This document shows, one piece after another, positions 24,918 to 36,614 of a stretch of DNA of 64,000 nucleotides. This DNA is from Onchocerca volvulus (taxonomy: Eukaryota; Nematoda; Chromadorea; Rhabditida; Onchocercidae). The notes beneath the pieces are model-generated. The model made no database searches, was not told the origin of the DNA, and saw only the letters and a list, made by a program, of their open reading frames with translations. The translations under genes and the position numbers were made by a program. Position 1 is the stretch's first letter, and every line of letters starts with the position of its first letter. The DNA lies in assembly GCA_000499405.2 (NCBI GenBank), contig HG738137.1, positions 25,520,713-25,584,712 on the forward strand, written 5' to 3'.

Positions 24918-25554
24918 TAGAATAGACTACAACATTTGAATTATTGGTTACATATTAAGATAACAATTCAGCACAACAAAAATGGTTGAATTAAACAATT
25001 GATGTCTCGGGATTTCTCGGAATTTCCGACATGCACAATAAATATAAAATTATCATGCTATGATTTCTAGTCAATTTCATCTCTTTTTTAAATTGAAAAA
25101 ATAGAAAATTAATCTTTGCCTTTATTCATAGCTCAAAAGAATTTTTTAGTTAACAAAATCTGATGTTGATAATCTACTGTTCTGTTGACGGTAACATTGG
25201 TTTTTGATCCGTTGATTCGTTGCTTTGTTTGAAGCGAATAGCATTGTGATATTTGAAGAAAATTAGAATAAATTTGTCTCTCTCAATTTATACTGGAGTG
25301 ATTTAATTGAATGGCTATATAATCCTCATCTTTTCCACATCAAATCTTGGCAAAAATATTCATTTCATTTCAAATGTTGATTTCAAAAAAATTTAAAGAC
25401 TATCCATGAAAGAATAATTGAGTTTCTGAGTAATTTATTTCAAATATTGAGATTCCAATTTAATAGAAATTTAAAGGTGTATTGTTTGGAGGTTTAGATA
25501 CCTTTTAAACGAAGAAATGAAGCAGGATTTTCGTTGCATCATTTGCTTTTTGAT

Positions 25555-25850
25555 AAATGAGAAAAAAAAAAGAAGGATTATGAATAAATCAATATTCGTT
25601 TTAAAATAAGCAATATTTCATGGTGAATTTTAACCAAAGAATGGATAATAGGAAAGGAAAATCGGGAATTGATAGATTTAATCGAAATCTTTTCTCGGAA
25701 AAAAAATTCATTTTATGCTTCTAAGGATTTTAAAAACTAATAAATATAATTATGCTATATATTCATGCTGACGAAATATATCATTAATATAATTAGCTAG
25801 TTCAAAAGGTATGAGTATGCTTCAACTTTTTTGAAAAAAAAAAAAAAAAA
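25555..25850. repeat. Diverged repeat, copy 2
   Basis: Second copy of the segment at 20805-21100, same orientation, ending in a poly(A) run at about 25835-25852. Copy 2 retains the AATAAATCAATATT word but has no gene directly before it, so it looks like a duplicate of gp210 3' flanking DNA or a copy of a dispersed repeat that both sites share. Confidence 0.65.
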
Positions 25851-26025
25851 AAACAGAAAGCGAATGAATTTATTTCTTTCATACGGTAAAAATCAGTGCA
25901 AGAAAATTACGAATAATAAATTTATTCACATGAAGGAATTTTATTTCAGATTAAGCTTATACGCACAAAATATAACTATTAAATAGAGTTAATAAGATTT
26001 AAACTTAAAACCACGCAACGTATAT

Positions 26026-26825
26026 TTAGCAATTGGTACATTTCAGGTAAAATATGCCATGTTCTAAATCGGATGAATTCAAATCAACATCAACATTTTT
26101 CTTTTCCAATATTCTATTAATGTATGGATTCAGTACGTCTTTTCCTAAAATTATTGTATCAAGTTGATTTTTTTTGTCTATTGTTATTGTTTTATTTGTC
26201 ATGTTTGTTTTTTCCGGCAAAATCTAATCTAATTTATTCATTTTTCATTGACTTGAGAATAACGATTTCATATCAATGAAAAACTTCATATCATTTATTG
26301 ATATAGGCATAGGAATATGATAAAATTCTCCATTATCTCATATTATTCATTTGATGATCATAGTTCAATCCGATTCATTGATTCCTTTTCCCTTCTCTTT
26401 TTTTTTTTTTTTTCTTTTTTTTTTTTCGAAATTAATTTACCTTACAGTTGAATTAATCAAGAAAGTTCGTTTACTAGTATTACTAAACTTTGGAACTTTG
26501 GTTATTATCTTTGAAATTAATTTATATAGTAGGTGGATTAATTAGAAGAACCCGTTGATTATTATCACTGATTTTTTGATGAAAAATCATTGTTCTAATC
26601 TTCCGAAAAAAAAAAAATCATGCGACAAATAGTTTGGATTATTTGGATTAATGGTTTAACTATCGATTTGCTATTCTAATTTTACAAAAAAAAATTTCGA
26701 AATATACCCATGTAAGTTTCTGGGGATTGCCTTAAGGCCCACTGGTGATAAAGATGATGCCATTTTAGCCGTGGAAACACTTTGCGTGGTCGTATCTTCA
26801 ACGCAGCCTTCTGTAATACTTATTT
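26026..26825 (-). CDS. Uncertain small minus-strand gene, two candidate exons
   Basis: A terminal block at 26226-26026 is open from a GATTAG acceptor to TAA and reads as an ordinary charged protein (MTNKTITIDKKN...VDVDLNSSDLEHGIFYLKC). A second block at about 26812-26705 has a GTATTACAG acceptor and two possible donors, GG|GTATAT or TTT|GTAAAA, and is GC-richer than its flanks. In that block two frames are open: one contains MASSLSPVGLKAIPRNLHG, the other a basic KIRPRKVFPRLKWHHLYHQW. Only the TTT|GTAAAA donor gives a phase that fits the terminal block. I recognise no family and the link between the blocks is a guess. Confidence 0.35.
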
Positions 26826-27539
26826 GAGTGATTCACATAAGTACCACTGATATTACCTTAAATTGGGAAAAAATACTGGAATTCCTAGGTTTTTCATGTT
26901 CAAAATTCCAGATTATATTCGATTTCTAAAAAAAAAAAAGATAAAAAATACTTGCAGAAATGTAATTATTTCTTTTTTTATTCAATATTTAGATTGTTTC
27001 GTTTCTATTTATTTTTACAATGGCAAAAATGCGCAAACTATTGGTTAATATTACGGTATTGTACAGTACTTGTTCATCCACTACGGTAGTATTTTGATGA
27101 TAAATCATATCGTAAGATAATGATAATGAAAATAATGGTCAATGCTGATCAAAAGAATAATGATGATGATTTTTTTGGGTAAGATAAAATTAAAAAAATA
27201 ATAATTCTTGAGAATTGAGAAAAATAAAGAATGATAAGAAAGACTAATCATTGGGAATGGAATGATTCATTGGTATCAGCTTCATATCAATCACTAAAGA
27301 TGAGAAAAATATGAAAATTCTCAGATTCTGTTAACTTTGTTTTTTTTTTTTTAATTTCTTAATTCTCATCAAAATTCTTAACAGGAGAGACTTTTCTGTG
27401 CATGGTATCGCTACGATGACATCAACGACAAAGAAAATTTCCTGATGAAATGAAAGAGAAAGATGAAAGAACGATAATTTTTTAAATGATATTAAATGAT
27501 GCGTGAAATTAATATTTAATGGAACTCATGTCTGCGAAG

Positions 27540-28644
27540 TTAGTTGCATACGAAGGGTTTTTTACGGAAGACAGGTTCGCTATCATGATATTGTCGCACG
27601 TCATTCATCCATTCCAAATCATCAGGTCGTGGATGCATCGTTGTATGTTCGGATATTTTGCTCAAATTTTTGAATGACGAAAAGTCTGCAGATGTATTTG
27701 AGGTAGCTCTACTTGTTATCGATGACCTGAAATGATCTAGAAACTAACATTCTATTCCGTAGCTTCCAAAATAATCGTTTTATTCATTTTAATTATGCAT
27801 CGATAAGCTTCCTTTTCATATTCAAATGTTTACAAATGAAATACTACTCGCAAAATTTAATTTAAATGAACTTTTAATAAAATTTGATACAAATGAAATA
27901 CCTTTTGTTGTAATCGCTGTTAGAATCATCTGTGCTTCTGGTACTTTCTTTATCAGTACTTTGTTCACTCTCACCGGTTGGAACACTTAGACTAAAGGGT
28001 ACTGATAAGGTATCAATTGTTCTGAAACATTCATTCATTTATATGGTGATCATCCAAGACTGTTATCATCAATTTACTAATCTTACCTGTTGGAACACTT
28101 AGACTAAGGGGTACTGATAAGATATCACTTGTTCTGAAACATTCATTCATTTATATGGTGATCATCCAAGACTGTTATCGTCATTTTATTAATATATCAA
28201 AATATCATTGTTGTATATGTTCTTTTCAAGTATTAAACATTCTTATCAGTATATCTAATCTGATAATTAATGAATCCGACACACTGAAAAACTTTCGAAT
28301 TTCAACAATTGCATATGCAACTTTGGACTTATTTATATTTATCAATAAAAAATAAAGCATTCAATGAATATCAATTATCATACATTATACATATACTAAT
28401 TATTGTAAATATATGTATTGATAATAAATATATATTTATTAGCACTAAATTATTGTCTGTTTATTCCTTAAACTTTCTAGAAAAAAAAAATTTTTACAAA
28501 AAATTTTTTCATCTCCTTTATATTATTAGAAGATAAGCAAAGAATGTTTAAAACACTAAAATACTGAAAGATAAAGTTGTAAACTAACGTTGTCCATGAA
28601 TCCTCTTCATCACCATTATTTTTATTATTCCCCAATTCTACCAT
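27540..28644 (-). CDS. 120-residue protein with Ser/Thr-rich middle, three exons
   Basis: Minus-strand exons 28644-28589, 28021-27902 and 27726-27540 join in phase 2 each time to give 120 residues. The start MVELGNNKNNGDEEDSW lies 15 bases after an ATTATTTAG acceptor. The middle exon is rich in Ser, Thr and Asp (TGESEQSTDKESTRSTDDSN). The last exon ends in HPRPDDLEWMNDVRQYHDSE and a basic tail FRKKPFVCN. There is no signal peptide or membrane span. All splice sites are canonical. A second, partial copy of the middle exon lies between exons 1 and 2 (see the duplication). The family is not recognised; the conserved-looking C-terminal 30 residues suggest a short binding motif in an otherwise disordered protein. 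Confidence 0.7.
27977..28200. repeat. Tandem duplication of about 112 bp covering an exon start
   Basis: The segments 27977-28088 and 28089-28200 repeat with a 112-base period and only scattered substitutions over most of the length. On the minus strand each copy carries the acceptor GAATGTTTCAG, the start of the exon (TSDILSVPLSLSVPT in the outer copy, TIDTLSVPFSLSVPT in the inner one) and its upstream intron. The outer copy has gained a donor (ACAG|GTAAGA, exon 28133-28087, 47 nt) where the inner exon continues. Confidence 0.85.
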
Positions 28645-28649
28645 TTTTG

Positions 28650-30255
28650 CTTCTTTAGGCTAAATAATTTCTTATCATTTCATTTCCTTCTGAATTTTGC
28701 CAAATATTTACGATATCATATCAATTCTTTTTTTTGTTCAGCTAAGAATTCCACTTTGTATTATTTCATATCAATACTCACATAATCAAATCAAATCTCG
28801 ACTTTTCTGCGTGAAAAGTTTCTGACACTTTTATGAATCTTTCCATTATTTCATGATATCTATATGTTGAAGACAGAAAATATCAATAATTTCATTATTA
28901 AATAATTCTGGCTTAATCTATTCGTTAAGTAGATTTATGCCATGAATTTTTCTTCTGTTGAAATCAGTTCAATCGATCGATTTGAAAATTAAATGAAACC
29001 TCAGAAAATGATTTGTTTTTCTTCCTGTACAATCCATATGATGATGAATGATTCAAAGTAGATATTTTGGTATGATTTCGTTTCAGCACATTACCCATTC
29101 TATTGAAGCAATCAAGAAGGCTTATCAAACTTTCTAACTTTCTAAATTACAAGCATAGGTTGAATTTTGAATAAAACTTTGATATAACAAATACTTTTAT
29201 TTCAATATTTCAGCAATTTATTGCAATAAAATATCAATCAAATGGATAAAGTTATTGTCACATAACGGAGTAATGTAATAAAATAGAACAAAAGCTGACA
29301 ATTTAACTGAAATACAGCCGTCTAACTTATTTTCCTACAAATTTACAATCAATAAAATTCACATTTTGAGTATCTTATACCATAATTTCTCGTAAAATAT
29401 GCAAATTTTGCTGAAGTAAATATAGAAAGCGAACTAATGAAATTAAACTTCTTCGCTGTATCTCAACGTTTAATTTGTTTTGATAATTACTTTTCTACCA
29501 TTTTATAACTCGAAGAAATTCAAATTAAAAAAAAAAAAAACATCATTTTTTGAATGTTTATAAAGTTCTTTGAAGTAACTCTGTCAAAGTTTTATTACAA
29601 ATACCATTATTACCGTTACCTTTATCATCATAAACATTATTGTTACCATTATCGTCATCATCATCATCATCATCAATAATCTGTGGATACTTGGTATTGA
29701 GGGAAATATTTTTATAAATGATAACGATTTATCATCCAATGATAACCGTACAATCAGTAGATATCGACCGTACTTGGAGAACACTTCTTAAAATTCTATT
29801 TTCTGGGTAGACAATCTAATTATTTTCCTGTCAAATTGTATAATTTTCACTTATGTTATTTGGATTATCACTCTTTAGAACATTCACTCAACATTAAAAA
29901 CCTAAAGATAATTGATAATGATAATGATAATGACGACAACAATACTAATACCGACGATCATGATGACGATAATAATAATAATAATATATGGGGCAAACCT
30001 TGACAGAATTTCATTTCTAAAAATTTTATAAACCATAAGAACTGGTGAATTGTTAACTATTTTTATTGGGATAAGAAGAAGTGATTATTTAATTTCAATG
30101 AAATTTCAAAAATCTAAAATTAATCGGTTTTTCGAATTTTACACTTTCAAAATATAAACAAGATTGCTTGTCGAAGTTAATGTTATGCATAGTAAACAAA
30201 TAAATTCATTGTTTTATTGTTTGATATCAACAACACCTGTCACTGTCACTTCCAA
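28650..30255. other. Intergenic region with trinucleotide-type repeats
   Basis: No gene is supported. A CAT/TCA microsatellite sits at about 29652-29676, and a GATAAT/GACGA/ATA mixed simple repeat at about 29917-29988. Long open translations here are artefacts of these repeats. Confidence 0.6.
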
Positions 30256-31625
30256 ATGTCATCAAAATTGACCTTTCACTTGCTAATTATTGTTGTATTT
30301 CTATATACTTCTACTTCTGCAGAGGTATTTTTTGTTTTATTATTAATAATATTACAATTTTTATGCTCCCATCCGAATTATCGAGAAATTTGAAATCATT
30401 CAATGCAATTTATTTATGCAAAATTTTAAAAATATTACTAGAAGTATTAGATAATTACCTGATCATCTCGTGCAAATGTCACCGGAAATACAATGGTTAC
30501 CTGATCATCCGATGCAACATGCGAAAATATTTAGACGGTGGAATTATTTTTGAATTTATTATATAAATAATTTTTCCAATTTATCAAATAATTCTATTTG
30601 TGATGAAATTGAATTTCTCGAACTTTTTTGTTTACTTAAGTTTCAAATTCTGAAACAATTTGAATCGTACATATGAAAGTATTTTACTTTAGGAAAAAAA
30701 TTTTTAATAATTAAGAAAAAAATAATTCATTGATAAACATTCATATTTAGCTTTCTCTAAAAATTACAGTAATTTAAATACTGTTTTTAAGTGATAATTT
30801 AAATTTCATCAAAGTATTCAAAACTGGCGTAAAATACGTTGATGATACACGTACGTTTACGGCAAAGGTTTAGATTTAAAAAATCGCCAAATTAAATTAA
30901 TCCTTTTCATCTAGCCGATCAAATTATTCAGCTATTAAATATCATTTTGATCTTGAACAAAATCTAATTTTTAATAAATAAAGTTAAGCATTAAGAATAT
31001 CTATTAATTTTTTTTGATCCATCAAATAATTATACTTATGATGTAATTAAGTTACTCAGATTTTTTCATATTTCAAGTTTTAATTTTGAAACGATTTGCA
31101 AAAAAAGTACTTAATATTAGAAAAAAATTTGAAATAATAAAAGAAAATCGCTTTACATAATATTTACTTAATTAAGTCAAGAGGATTTCCTGAAAAAAAA
31201 AAATTATTGCTTGATATTTCTTCTTTTAGCAGAATAATTTGTCACAAAGTTTTTCGGTAGATGACATCAATCAGAGTATAACTGTAAAACCGATTGAATT
31301 GAATGGCAATTTGTTTGCCGATGCTATGAAAAAATTCGAAATGAACGAAATGATTGAAAATACAAACGAACTTGAAATGGACGGGAAAATTGGAAATGGA
31401 AGAATGGAAAATTCTCAAACTGAAAACAACTTGACAAGTTGGCTAAAAATAATTATTCATAATCTTATTGTTGAATTGGAAAAACAATCTAATGTAAAAG
31501 AATTAGCTCATGATGCTGTCGGTGATTTTTGGACTTCTTTTACTGATGCAGTTAAATCAATTAACAATTATGCTAATTTGTTGCTTTCACAAATTTCAAA
31601 AATTTTTCAACCTCCATCTCTTTGA
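30256..31625 (+). CDS. Secreted protein of about 154 residues, two exons
   Basis: Exon 1 (30256-30324) encodes a 23-residue signal peptide, MSSKLTFHLLIIVVFLYTST plus SAE, ending at GAG|GTATTT in phase 0. Exon 2 begins at 31230 after TTCTTTTAG and runs to TGA at 31623-31625. The mature part has a Met/Glu/Asn-rich segment (MKKFEMNEMIENTNELEMDG) and a C-terminal half of amphipathic helices (LTSWLKIIIHNLIVELEK, DFWTSFTDAVKSINNYANLL). The acceptor is TAGCAG, so exon 2 can start at 31230 or 31233, adding or omitting one Gln. It has no cysteines after the signal peptide. The size and makeup resemble nematode excretory-secretory proteins, but I cannot assign a family. The intron of 905 bases could hide another exon. 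Confidence 0.65.
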
Positions 31626-31639
31626 TCATTAATTAGCTA

Positions 31640-32475
31640 TTACAAGAAATTTTTCGAAAAATTCAAAAAGTGACGATTTTATGATATATTATCATTAAAA
31701 CACATATTGTAATTTATTTAGTTATTGCAGGTAGCAAATAATAATTAAAGGTATTTTTAACAATATCGATTAGATATATCATACAATGTTAATCAAAAAA
31801 TGAACTTTTTTTTTTTTGTTTTGAAAATTTCAAAAAAAAAAATTTTTTTCTTTTTGAAATTTTCTTGAATAAAAAACTAAGTATAACAGTAATTTGTAAA
31901 TTGTACTCTTATTAATATTCATTTATCTTCATTGTTTTGAAATATTTCGCTTCTTTATTTAACTGTGGAGATTTTCAAATGAATGAAATATATTTTTGCA
32001 CATATATTACTCAAATACTCATTACCATACATACTCAAATACTTATTACATTGCAAAATAAAAATTTTTATAGTTTAAAAATTGTGCATGCATACCGATG
32101 AAGTATTCGTAATTTATAATCTTTAATTTAATTTTTCCTTTTCCTTTTCTTATAATTAAATAAAATCAATGAAGTTCTGAATTCTTCAGTGTTATTTGAA
32201 ATAAACCTTTAATCACTTAACAGAGTTGCCAATTAATTATTGCAATTATGAATCTTTTGTCGAATTATTAGTATTTTTTAACAACATTAATCTTATTCGT
32301 AACCTTAACTTTTGTCATTGCCGCAAGCACTAAACAAATATATCTGAAAATACAACAAAAAAAAAAAAAAAAAAAAAAAGGAAAAATACCCAAAACAATT
32401 GTTTTAATTATAAATATGTCGACATAATATGGAATTTATAAAACAAATAATAATTCTGGAAGTGTTTTTAATTTT
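31640..32475. other. Intergenic region
   Basis: AT-rich spacer with poly(T) near 31808 and a poly(A) run at about 32356-32379. Nothing further seen. Confidence 0.55.
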
Positions 32476-32481
32476 TCCAGC

Positions 32482-32781
32482 ATGAATAAACTTGGGCTTT
32501 TTCGCAAATTTTCTTCAACAAAAGTAATTTATTATAATTTTTCGCCTTTTAGAAAAAATATTTTTATTGAATATTGTTAATTTCAAAAATAATCATGATT
32601 TTATTTGTGATATCATTTATTTGATGAAATGTTTCTTTCATTTCGACATGAAATAATTCATTCTAAAATTCCTATCTTCTTTTCATGATCTTCTCATCAA
32701 ATTCAGGCTACTGTTATTCCGCCAATGTTGATTGCATCGTGTTTACTGAAAATTGTTGTTTACAATAAATACCGAAACTGA
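32482..32781 (+). CDS. 38-residue single-span membrane protein, two exons
   Basis: Exon 1 (32482-32523) starts one base after TTTTTCCAG, a likely SL acceptor, and encodes MNKLGLFRKFSSTK. Exon 2 (32707-32781, after AAATTCAG) encodes a proline-led hydrophobic segment VIPPMLIASCLLKIVVY and a basic end NKYRN, then TGA. Splice phase is 0 on both sides. A short basic/Ser N-terminus followed by one membrane span resembles small mitochondrial inner-membrane subunits or assembly factors, but no family is recognised. Too short to judge by composition alone; the support is the start context, both splice sites and the stop. Confidence 0.5.
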
Positions 32782-32962
32782 TTAGCTTTCTCTCTCATTT
32801 ATAATGCTCTTAATGAAATTTACCGCAATATTATAATTTTCCCTACATAAATTAAAAATAAGACATGTTTATATTGAAAATGAAAGATTTCATCTCATTG
32901 ATCTTGAACTGTTTTTCAGTTTTCATCAATAAATTAAACAAAATAAATCATATTTAGTTTAA

Positions 32963-32984
32963 GAATAATAATAATAATAATAAC

Positions 32985-33047
<63 letters not shown>
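32963..33047. repeat. (AAT)n microsatellite
   Basis: About 85 bases of nearly pure AAT/ATA/TAA repeat with one AAC interruption near its start. Confidence 0.95.
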
Positions 33048-33049
<2 letters not shown>

Positions 33050-33690
33050 GATAGTAACGTAAACAGCAAAAAAGGTATGTTTTGTGCAAATTTCCCATTT
33101 TAACATCAAATTTTTCAGTAATTATAAATGAAGCAAATGATTAACATTATTCTTGCCATACCAACAACTATTTCAAGCTTAAACGATAAATTTAATTACC
33201 GATAATTAATAATTACAATTAAAGTTCACGGGAAGATGATACGTATACGTAAAGATAGCGATAAAAGCGGATAATGTGAAAAATTGAACGATAACAAAGT
33301 AAAGTAATGAATTAATCAACAAGTTTTCATTGTCAGATTTATGACAAAAAAAAAAATATTAAATGAAATACTTAATGAATGAATTTAAAATTGCTCCAGT
33401 AAAATAATCCTGAAACAAATTTATTTCTTTTGCTTACACTACCGTAATTTTGACCATTAGATTATTTTGAAATGTAGAAAATTAAATGTGTATGAAATTT
33501 GAAAATTGTCTGTTTTAATTGTCATATTAAAAGGAATAATTATTAATTTAAATGAACTATATTGATTCGAAATAATTAATTTTTAATATCTCATGAAATG
33601 TTTTTTTTTTTTTGATAATTTCTTTTTAGTTAGTTTTTTTTTTCCAGATTCAACATTTTTTCATTAATTGATTAACATTTGCCTTTGTAG

Positions 33691-33870
33691 CTTATTGCTT
33701 CGAAATCAACAACCATTAGCGCCATTTCAACAATTGAAACATTTCCAAAAAATGAAATATTTCACGATTTGAAGGATCAAACAGGTGGTCGAGGAAAAGA
33801 TCTTAAAATGTATTTTAAAAATTGCAAAGAATTCATGAATGCTGGATGGTTCAATAATATAATTCGATGA
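33691..33870 (+). CDS. Orphan terminal exon, 59 codons
   Basis: After a good acceptor (TTTGCCTTTGTAG) an open frame of 59 codons runs to TGA at 33868-33870 and reads as a normal protein: LIASKSTTISAISTIETFPK, then FHDLKDQTGGRGKDLKMYFK and a Cys-containing end. It enters in phase 0. No own first exon was found nearby. Exon 1 of the 38-residue gene (phase 0 at 32523) or the signal-peptide exon at 30256-30324 (phase 0) could splice to it, which would make it an alternative last exon. I recognise no family. Confidence 0.4.
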   Translation, partial: LIASKSTTISAISTIETFPKNEIFHDLKDQTGGRGKDLKMYFKNCKEFMNAGWFNNIIR

Positions 33871-33879
33871 ATATCATAC

Positions 33880-35095
33880 GTGAAGATAAAAAACATTTTT
33901 AACATATTTTGCCTTATCATTATCTACTATCTATTACATTTCATGTGACGTATTAGACGTAAGTCGTAAGTAAAGTTGAATATTGGCAAGATAATGGCCT
34001 GAAATTTCCTTTGAGCATCTTAACCAACGGTAATAAAACAGCCCAATTGATTAGTTGAATTGGATGTGAATTATTTTATAATATTGCATTTTTTTGTTAT
34101 TACATTTCCTTTTTTTGATTTCCTATTTTCGATTTTTCAATATCAAGTGTCTTTTATCTTCCTCTATGAAATTTTAATTTAATTACCTTACAAGAAAATA
34201 GATTTTGCTTTGTCAATTTTAATTTTATTACTCGTTTTTTTTCCTTCCTTATTCGAACGTTTTTTTCTTTCTTTATTTAATTTTACTAATTAAAATTTTG
34301 ACAAAATAGTGCGTAATTGGACAAATGTTTTATTAAAATAGCTTGTTAATAAATCAATGATTATACAAATGCTATCTATCGTACTATGCTTATAAATATA
34401 TTTTATTGATATTACATGATTAGAATTTGAAACTTGATAAATGAAAATTCCTGAAAAGAAGTTTACTATGAATTCACTGAATTGAAAAACTTTCATCCTG
34501 TGGGCGTACGTTTCTCTCGACTTTTTAATTTCACGATTAACTGCTCAAATTGATCAATTAAAATTAGAAAATTAAACTAAACATGAGGGATTGATTAATG
34601 TCATTTTTAAATAAGTTGAAAAAGGTGTTTGCTTGCGAAAAAAATTACGTTCATTCAAGAAACTTTCTTTTTCGAATTGAATTAATCCAAATTTTCATTC
34701 ATAAATAAATTCATAAAATTCCGGAAATATTGAAAATATGTAAATTTTATATCAGCATTTTATATTAGTAATATTAATTGATAACAAAAGTGTGATCATT
34801 TTTTCTACCGAGATCAATCTGAGCGGCTTGTTTAAATCTGACGGTGAGCTATTGATTAAAAATTCCAATAATTTTATACTTATCATGGCATGAAATTGAA
34901 TTATTTAAACGGATAATCAACTTTTAATCCATTTGCTTAATCTATTTTGTTGAAAAAATTCGAAATAATAAATAGGTTTATGTTGCTTGTTTGATTAACT
35001 ATCAGATAATCTGATATCACATTTTAACCAGATACAATATAAAAAAAGCAATTATTTTATTTCAGTTTATCATATTATTTTGATAGAATTTCATT
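33880..35095. other. Intergenic or 5' region of the RS-rich gene
   Basis: AT-rich. One short candidate exon at about 34811-34844 (after TCTACCGAG, ending GACG|GTGAGC) is open in a phase that would fit the exon at 35597, giving GLFKSD joined to ESDSDEA. Not strong enough to annotate separately. Confidence 0.35.
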
Positions 35096-35099
35096 CCAG

Positions 35100-36567
35100 G
35101 AATTAATTTTAATTGCCCACGAATTACCATCAGAGTCTAACAATTGCTCATCAGAAATGAATGGTATTTGCTAAAAATTAAAAAATAAATATTCTTCACA
35201 AGAAAATTTTAACATTAAAAGTTAAATTGCTAAAGAATCATTTGAACAAAATTTGAAATTTCATGGCGTACTGTAAAATTAGTATACTGATTCAATTCAT
35301 TCCAAAATGATTCCAAGTATAGTTAACTTGTCCCATCCTAATCATATTCATTTATCACTCGCCGTTATTGTTTTAAACGGTTTCTGAAGCAAAATTTTTT
35401 AATTTTTTCAAATGATATCACTTCTTGAATTATCGTTTAATAATTTTGAAATTCAAAACTATTCAAATTATATAGAATTACAACTTTTAATGAAATTTAA
35501 AATTGAACCACTGCTGAAGGATTGTGATATTCAAAAGCATTTAAAATTCAAGTTAAAGATACTACAAATTTTAAATTGTAATTCAATGAAATTTAGAATC
35601 AGATTCTGATGAAGCAATAAATGTACGCAGAAACGAAAATCTATTAAATGAAATGAACAGTGATACTTCAGATAACGAATCAGGTTATTCTTATTTCTTG
35701 AAAAAAATATTTAAAAAATTTTTAAAGCAAAAATTGTTAATTTCAAGAAAAAAATGTACGTTGTAATAATCTTAATTTAATTATTGAATCCGATTATATT
35801 GTTAATGTAGATGACATTTCTTCCATCGGAAGAATCATCATCATCAGTATTCAGTATCAGTATTATTTATGTAAACTAAAGTATGAAATCGAAGTTTAAG
35901 GTTAAAATTTTTAAGACAAAGAATAAAATTTCCAGGAATTACTAATTTTTCATGTTCTTTTTTAATTTTAATATCAATTTAAACTGCAATTCATTTGGGA
36001 TTTTAATTGCATGATATTTTGAAAAATTGCTTTTTAGGAAGAAATTTAGATTCTGCTCGTTCTGAAGAGTCACTGAATCAAAATTCCGATTCTGATGATG
36101 ATTTCGAAGCAGTGAACATACCAGATCCTGACTTTGAATATTTTGCTGAAGCTAATGAATCCGGGTACTGCAGTAGTGATCAGTTGCAAGTGGCTATTGA
36201 TAGGTATCAGAAAGAGTATCAACAAATTAAAGAGTAAACTTAAAAAAGTCCTTTTATGAAATTACAAAATTATTGATGAACCTAGAGACTACAATAATTT
36301 CTATGAAACTGAGATGTCAATTATGTTTTTAATTTTATGTAATAAATTTTAATTAATGTTTCACATTACATGCTATTTTACATTTAAAATTTGAACTATT
36401 TAATTTTTGCTTGAATTCTTAGAGCAATGAATCGTATGGAACTTGATGTCGGCGAAATAGAAAGCGAAAATTGGTTTCCTCGTAACATCAACAATCATTA
36501 CTTACCTCAAAATTCTTATTTTAATTTATCCATAAATGATACAGTAATTTGATCATTCTTTAAATTT

Positions 36568-36614
<47 letters not shown>

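Larger units (their letters stand above)
24230..24960 (-). other. Compositionally distinct block with SL1 copy, possible retroelement remnant
   Basis: The block from about 24370 to 24960 differs from its surroundings: on the minus strand the part after the SL1 copy is rich in C and A and poor in G and T (AATTCAAC and CAACGCAA words recur). Upstream on that strand are a TATAAATA box (24840-24833) and a GC hairpin (24917-24900). All three minus frames stay open for over 130 bases because T is rare, so openness is no evidence for coding. It could be an LTR-type remnant or a retroposed leader; no terminal repeats or target-site duplication were found. Confidence 0.3.

Noticed and set aside
29584..29784. 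Minus-strand frame with a run of Met
   Set aside because: It is the translation of a CAT microsatellite.
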